From the NCBI RefSeq assembly GCF_004364345.1, contig NZ_SOCA01000010.1:117350-181349 (forward strand): a stretch of DNA of 64,000 bases, in the 5' to 3' direction. Of this stretch, positions 61,476 through 64,000 are shown piece after piece; position 1 is the stretch's first letter; each line of letters opens with the position of its first letter. The notes beneath the pieces are model-generated. The model was not told where the DNA came from. It saw only the letters and a list, made by a program, of their open reading frames with translations, and did no database searches. Position numbers and translations under genes: made by a program. The DNA comes from Prosthecobacter fusiformis (GTDB lineage: Bacteria > Verrucomicrobiota > Verrucomicrobiia > Verrucomicrobiales > Verrucomicrobiaceae).

Positions 61476-63302
61476 ATGATCCCGAACGCCTACCGATCCC
61501 TTCACTGCAACGCCGTACGCCCTGAGCATATTGGCCAGACCGTCACACTCTGTGGCTGGGTGAATTCGGCCCGTGACCACGGCGGCGTTATCTTCATTGA
61601 CCTTCGCGACCGGGAAGGATTGACCCAAGTGGTCTTCCGCCCTGAGGAGAACGCAGATGTTGCAGCCCAGAGCCATGTCCTTCGTGATGAAGACGTGGTG
61701 CAGATCATTGGCAAAGTATCTGCCCGTCTCTCCGGTACGGAAAACAGCAAGCTGCCTACAGGTGAAGTCGAAGTGGTGGCCCTGGAATTGAAGGTGCTGA
61801 ACAAGTCCGATGTCCTGCCATTCCACTTGGACCGCGAGCTATCCAATGAGGACATGCGGATGAAGTATCGTTACTTGGACCTGCGCCGCGAGCGCATGAA
61901 CAAAAACATCCGCACCCGTCACAAGATCACCAACGCTGCGCGCAACTACCTGGACGGAAATGGTTTTGTGGAAGTGGAAACCCCCATCCTTTCGAACCCG
62001 ACGCCGGAAGGTGCTCGCGACTTTCTTGTGCCAGCCCGTCTCAGCCCCAGCAAGTTCTTTGCCCTGCCACAGGCCCCGCAGCAGTATAAGCAGCTGCTCA
62101 TGGTGGCAGGTCTGGAGCGTTATTTCCAAATCGCCCGCTGTTTCCGCGATGAAGACCTACGCGCTGACCGCCAGCCTGAGTTTACCCAGATTGATATCGA
62201 GGCCAGCTTCATTGAGCAGAATGACATTGTGAACCTCGTGGAAGGTTTGCTGGCCAGCATGTTCAAGGCAGGCCAGGGCGTGGACATCCCGCTGCCTTTC
62301 CCGCGCATGACCTATCAGGAAGCCATGGACCGTTACGGCTCTGACAAGCCCGATACGCGTTATGGTGTCGAGATCGTGGACATGGCCGACGTATTCGCTG
62401 AAAGCGGATTCAAGATCTTCCGCAGCACGCTGGAAAACGGTGGTGTCGTGCGTGCCATCAATGCCAAAGGTTTTGCAGGCATCACCACCGGCCAGATGAT
62501 CCGCCTCAACGAGCTGGCCATCCAGGCCGGCATGAAGGTGAAGCAGCTTGCCTTCATCAAGATTGAAAACGGCGAGTATAAATCTCCGCTGTGGAAGTTC
62601 TTTGGCGAAGTCGAGCAGAAGGCTCTCGTTGAGAAGATGAATGGTGAAGAAGGCGACATCATTTTCTTCTATGCCGGCACCTGGGAAGACGCCTGCAACA
62701 TCCTGGGCAAGGTCCGCCTGGAAATCGCCAACATGATGAACCTCACGAAAGACAGCACCGCGCTGAACTTCCTCTGGGTCGTCGATTTCCCATTGCTGGC
62801 CTTCAGCCCCGAAGACCAGAGCTGGGTCGCCGTCCACCATCCATTTACCCGTCCCAAGTCAGAAGACGTGGCCCTTCTGGAAGCTGGTGAATACGGCAAG
62901 GTGCGTGCCGAGGCTTATGACGTGGTCCTGAACGGCTACGAATTGGGCGGCGGCTCCATCCGTATTCACGAAAGCGACCTCCAAGCCAAGATGTTTAGCG
63001 TCCTCGGCGTCACCCCGGAAGAGCAGGAACTGAAGTTCAGCCACATCCTGGAAGCCTTCAAATTTGGCGCTCCACCTCACGGTGGTCTCGCTCTGGGCCT
63101 GGACCGCATTGCCATGTTGGTTTGCGGTGAAGACAGCATCCGCGAGGTGATTGCCTTCCCGAAAAACAACAAGGCCTGCGACCTGATGACCGACAGCCCC
63201 ACAAACGTTGACTTCAAATCCCTCCGCGAGCTTTACATCCAAAGCACTTGGAAGGAGAAGAAGCTAGAGGCCGCTACCGTGCCAGTGACGCCGATTGTCT
63301 AA
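61476..63302 (+). CDS. aspS: Aspartyl-tRNA synthetase
   Basis: 608 residues from the ATG at 61476 (the frame is open from 61431). OB anticodon domain (TVTLCGWVNSARDHGGVIFIDLRD), class II motif 2 FQIARCFRDEDLRADRQPEFTQID, the GAD insertion and motif 3 GGLALGLDRIAMLV are all present, the bacterial layout. It charges tRNA-Asp (or Asp and Asn). The stop codon TAA (63300-63302) abuts the end of the IS element. Confidence 0.97.
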   Translation: MIPNAYRSLHCNAVRPEHIGQTVTLCGWVNSARDHGGVIFIDLRDREGLTQVVFRPEENADVAAQSHVLRDEDVVQIIGKVSARLSGTENSKLPTGEVEVVALELKVLNKSDVLPFHLDRELSNEDMRMKYRYLDLRRERMNKNIRTRHKITNAARNYLDGNGFVEVETPILSNPTPEGARDFLVPARLSPSKFFALPQAPQQYKQLLMVAGLERYFQIARCFRDEDLRADRQPEFTQIDIEASFIEQNDIVNLVEGLLASMFKAGQGVDIPLPFPRMTYQEAMDRYGSDKPDTRYGVEIVDMADVFAESGFKIFRSTLENGGVVRAINAKGFAGITTGQMIRLNELAIQAGMKVKQLAFIKIENGEYKSPLWKFFGEVEQKALVEKMNGEEGDIIFFYAGTWEDACNILGKVRLEIANMMNLTKDSTALNFLWVVDFPLLAFSPEDQSWVAVHHPFTRPKSEDVALLEAGEYGKVRAEAYDVVLNGYELGGGSIRIHESDLQAKMFSVLGVTPEEQELKFSHILEAFKFGAPPHGGLALGLDRIAMLVCGEDSIREVIAFPKNNKACDLMTDSPTNVDFKSLRELYIQSTWKEKKLEAATVPVTPIV

Positions 63303-64000
63303 GGCGTGTTTTAAAATTGATTTCTGAGGGATAAAATGCAGATGCCAAGGAGGACAAAAGCCATGAAGGAGACGTCGGTTTTGTCGTAGCGCGTGGCGAT
63401 GCGCCGCATCCTTTTGATCTTCTCAAAGAAGTTCTCCACGCAGTGCCTTTTCTTGTAAAGCACCTTGTCGTAAGCCGCCGGGGCCACCCGGTTGCTGCGC
63501 GGCGGAATGCAGGCTTTCATACCTTTGCTTGCGATGAGCTCGCGCAACCCATCGCTGTCATAGGCCTTGTCCATGAGCACCCGCCTGCCCTCCACAGATT
63601 CAAGCAAAGCTGGCGCATGCAAGACATCAGCTTCCGTCCCTGCCGTCAAAATCAAGGCTTGTGGCTGGCAGCGCCCGTCCACCGCAGCATGCAGCTTCGT
63701 GTTGAGTCCGCCCTTGGTGCGGCTCATGGCCTGTTGTTCCTGGCCTCCGGCGGGGTTGGCCCCGTCCCGGTGGACCTTGATGTGGGTGGAGTCAATCATG
63801 CCGAGGTTCTTGCCTGCATGCCATTTCATCTGCTGCATGGCCTGATCCCAGAGACCGGCCTTGGCCCAGCGGCGGAAGTGGCCGTAAACAGTTTCCCAGG
63901 CAACGCCAGGGACGTCCAAAGCACGCCAGGAGCCGCCTTCTTTGAGCACGTGCAGAACACCTGCGATGACCAGCTTCAAATCACTGAGAGGCCGACCTGG
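63303..64000. mobile_element. IS5-family insertion sequence, right part outside window
   Basis: The element begins directly after the aspS stop codon with GGCGTGTTTTAAAA, which looks like the terminal repeat of IS5-type elements, and includes the transposase to the window end. The opposite end lies outside. The TAA or CTAA immediately before the repeat fits the short target duplications used by several IS5 subgroups; the matching copy cannot be seen here. Confidence 0.75.
63311..64000 (-). CDS. IS5-family transposase, 5' part outside window
   Basis: At least 229 codons are present; the frame continues past the window edge (PGRPLSD is coded by its last bases), so the N-terminal 40-60 residues are missing. 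The DDE core is visible: MIDSTHIKVHRDG (first D), LMDKAYDSDGLR (second D), and KRHCVENFFEKIKRMRRIATRYDK with the catalytic E (Y-x2-R-x3-E-type region), then a C-terminal hydrophobic end. The gene is intact in what is seen, so the element may be active. Confidence 0.9.
   Translation of the reverse strand, partial: PGRPLSDLKLVIAGVLHVLKEGGSWRALDVPGVAWETVYGHFRRWAKAGLWDQAMQQMKWHAGKNLGMIDSTHIKVHRDGANPAGGQEQQAMSRTKGGLNTKLHAAVDGRCQPQALILTAGTEADVLHAPALLESVEGRRVLMDKAYDSDGLRELIASKGMKACIPPRSNRVAPAAYDKVLYKKRHCVENFFEKIKRMRRIATRYDKTDVSFMAFVLLGICILSLRNQF

Overview
The window looks like chromosomal DNA of a Verrucomicrobia-type bacterium (Prosthecobacter or Verrucomicrobium-like). This is an inference from gene content: a planctomycete/verrucomicrobial cytochrome-C (DUF1549-type) protein, a membrane Ser/Thr kinase with a zinc ribbon, tandem FGE/sulfatase-modifying-factor domains, a DUF4112 protein, an ECF sigma factor and an LptE-type lipoprotein, in a moderately GC-rich background. 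No rRNA, tRNA or CRISPR array was seen.

Layout. 1-4.2 kb (minus): a truncated cytochrome-C/DUF1549 gene, then a tight set HemN-like radical SAM, chorismate-lyase-like protein, lipoate-ligase-like protein and a small gamma-glutamylcyclotransferase-like protein. 4.2-4.7 kb: a non-coding stretch full of CCCC/GGGG palindromes and a clear terminator. 4.7-8.8 kb: thioredoxin-fold protein, ABC exporter and an FAD dehydrogenase. 8.8-10.7 kb: an AT-richer two-gene island, AAA/RecF-like ATPase plus DUF4276 protein, a probable defence module. 10.7-24.3 kb: mixed housekeeping and signalling genes (DUF4112, ECF sigma, ribulokinase, HesA/MoeB-like protein, two zinc-ribbon membrane proteins of which one is a kinase, a membrane HExxH protein, XseA, an RluD-type pseudouridine synthase, an FGE-like protein).

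24.6-46.5 kb is one co-directional surface-polysaccharide cluster of 20 genes: rfbA, rfbB, a Wzx-type flippase, three FkbM methyltransferases, nine glycosyltransferases, a Wzy-like polymerase, a WcaF-like acetyltransferase, a SAM methyltransferase, a WecA/MraY-type initiating phosphotransferase and an O-antigen-ligase/TPR protein. Many genes overlap by ATGA. The middle (about 26.5-36 kb) is visibly AT-richer than the rest, suggesting exchange of the serotype-determining core. The genes together suggest a lipid-linked repeat unit started on undecaprenyl phosphate, extended, modified, flipped, polymerised and ligated.

46.5-64 kb: phosphoesterase, SGNH hydrolase, queA, a DUF2156 protein with an alpha/beta hydrolase, dgkA with a secreted protein, manA, a BamD-like TPR protein, lptE, rsmI with an acidic extension, glycogen phosphorylase, an NlpC/P60 protein, aspS, and an IS5-family element whose end abuts the aspS stop codon and which runs off the window.
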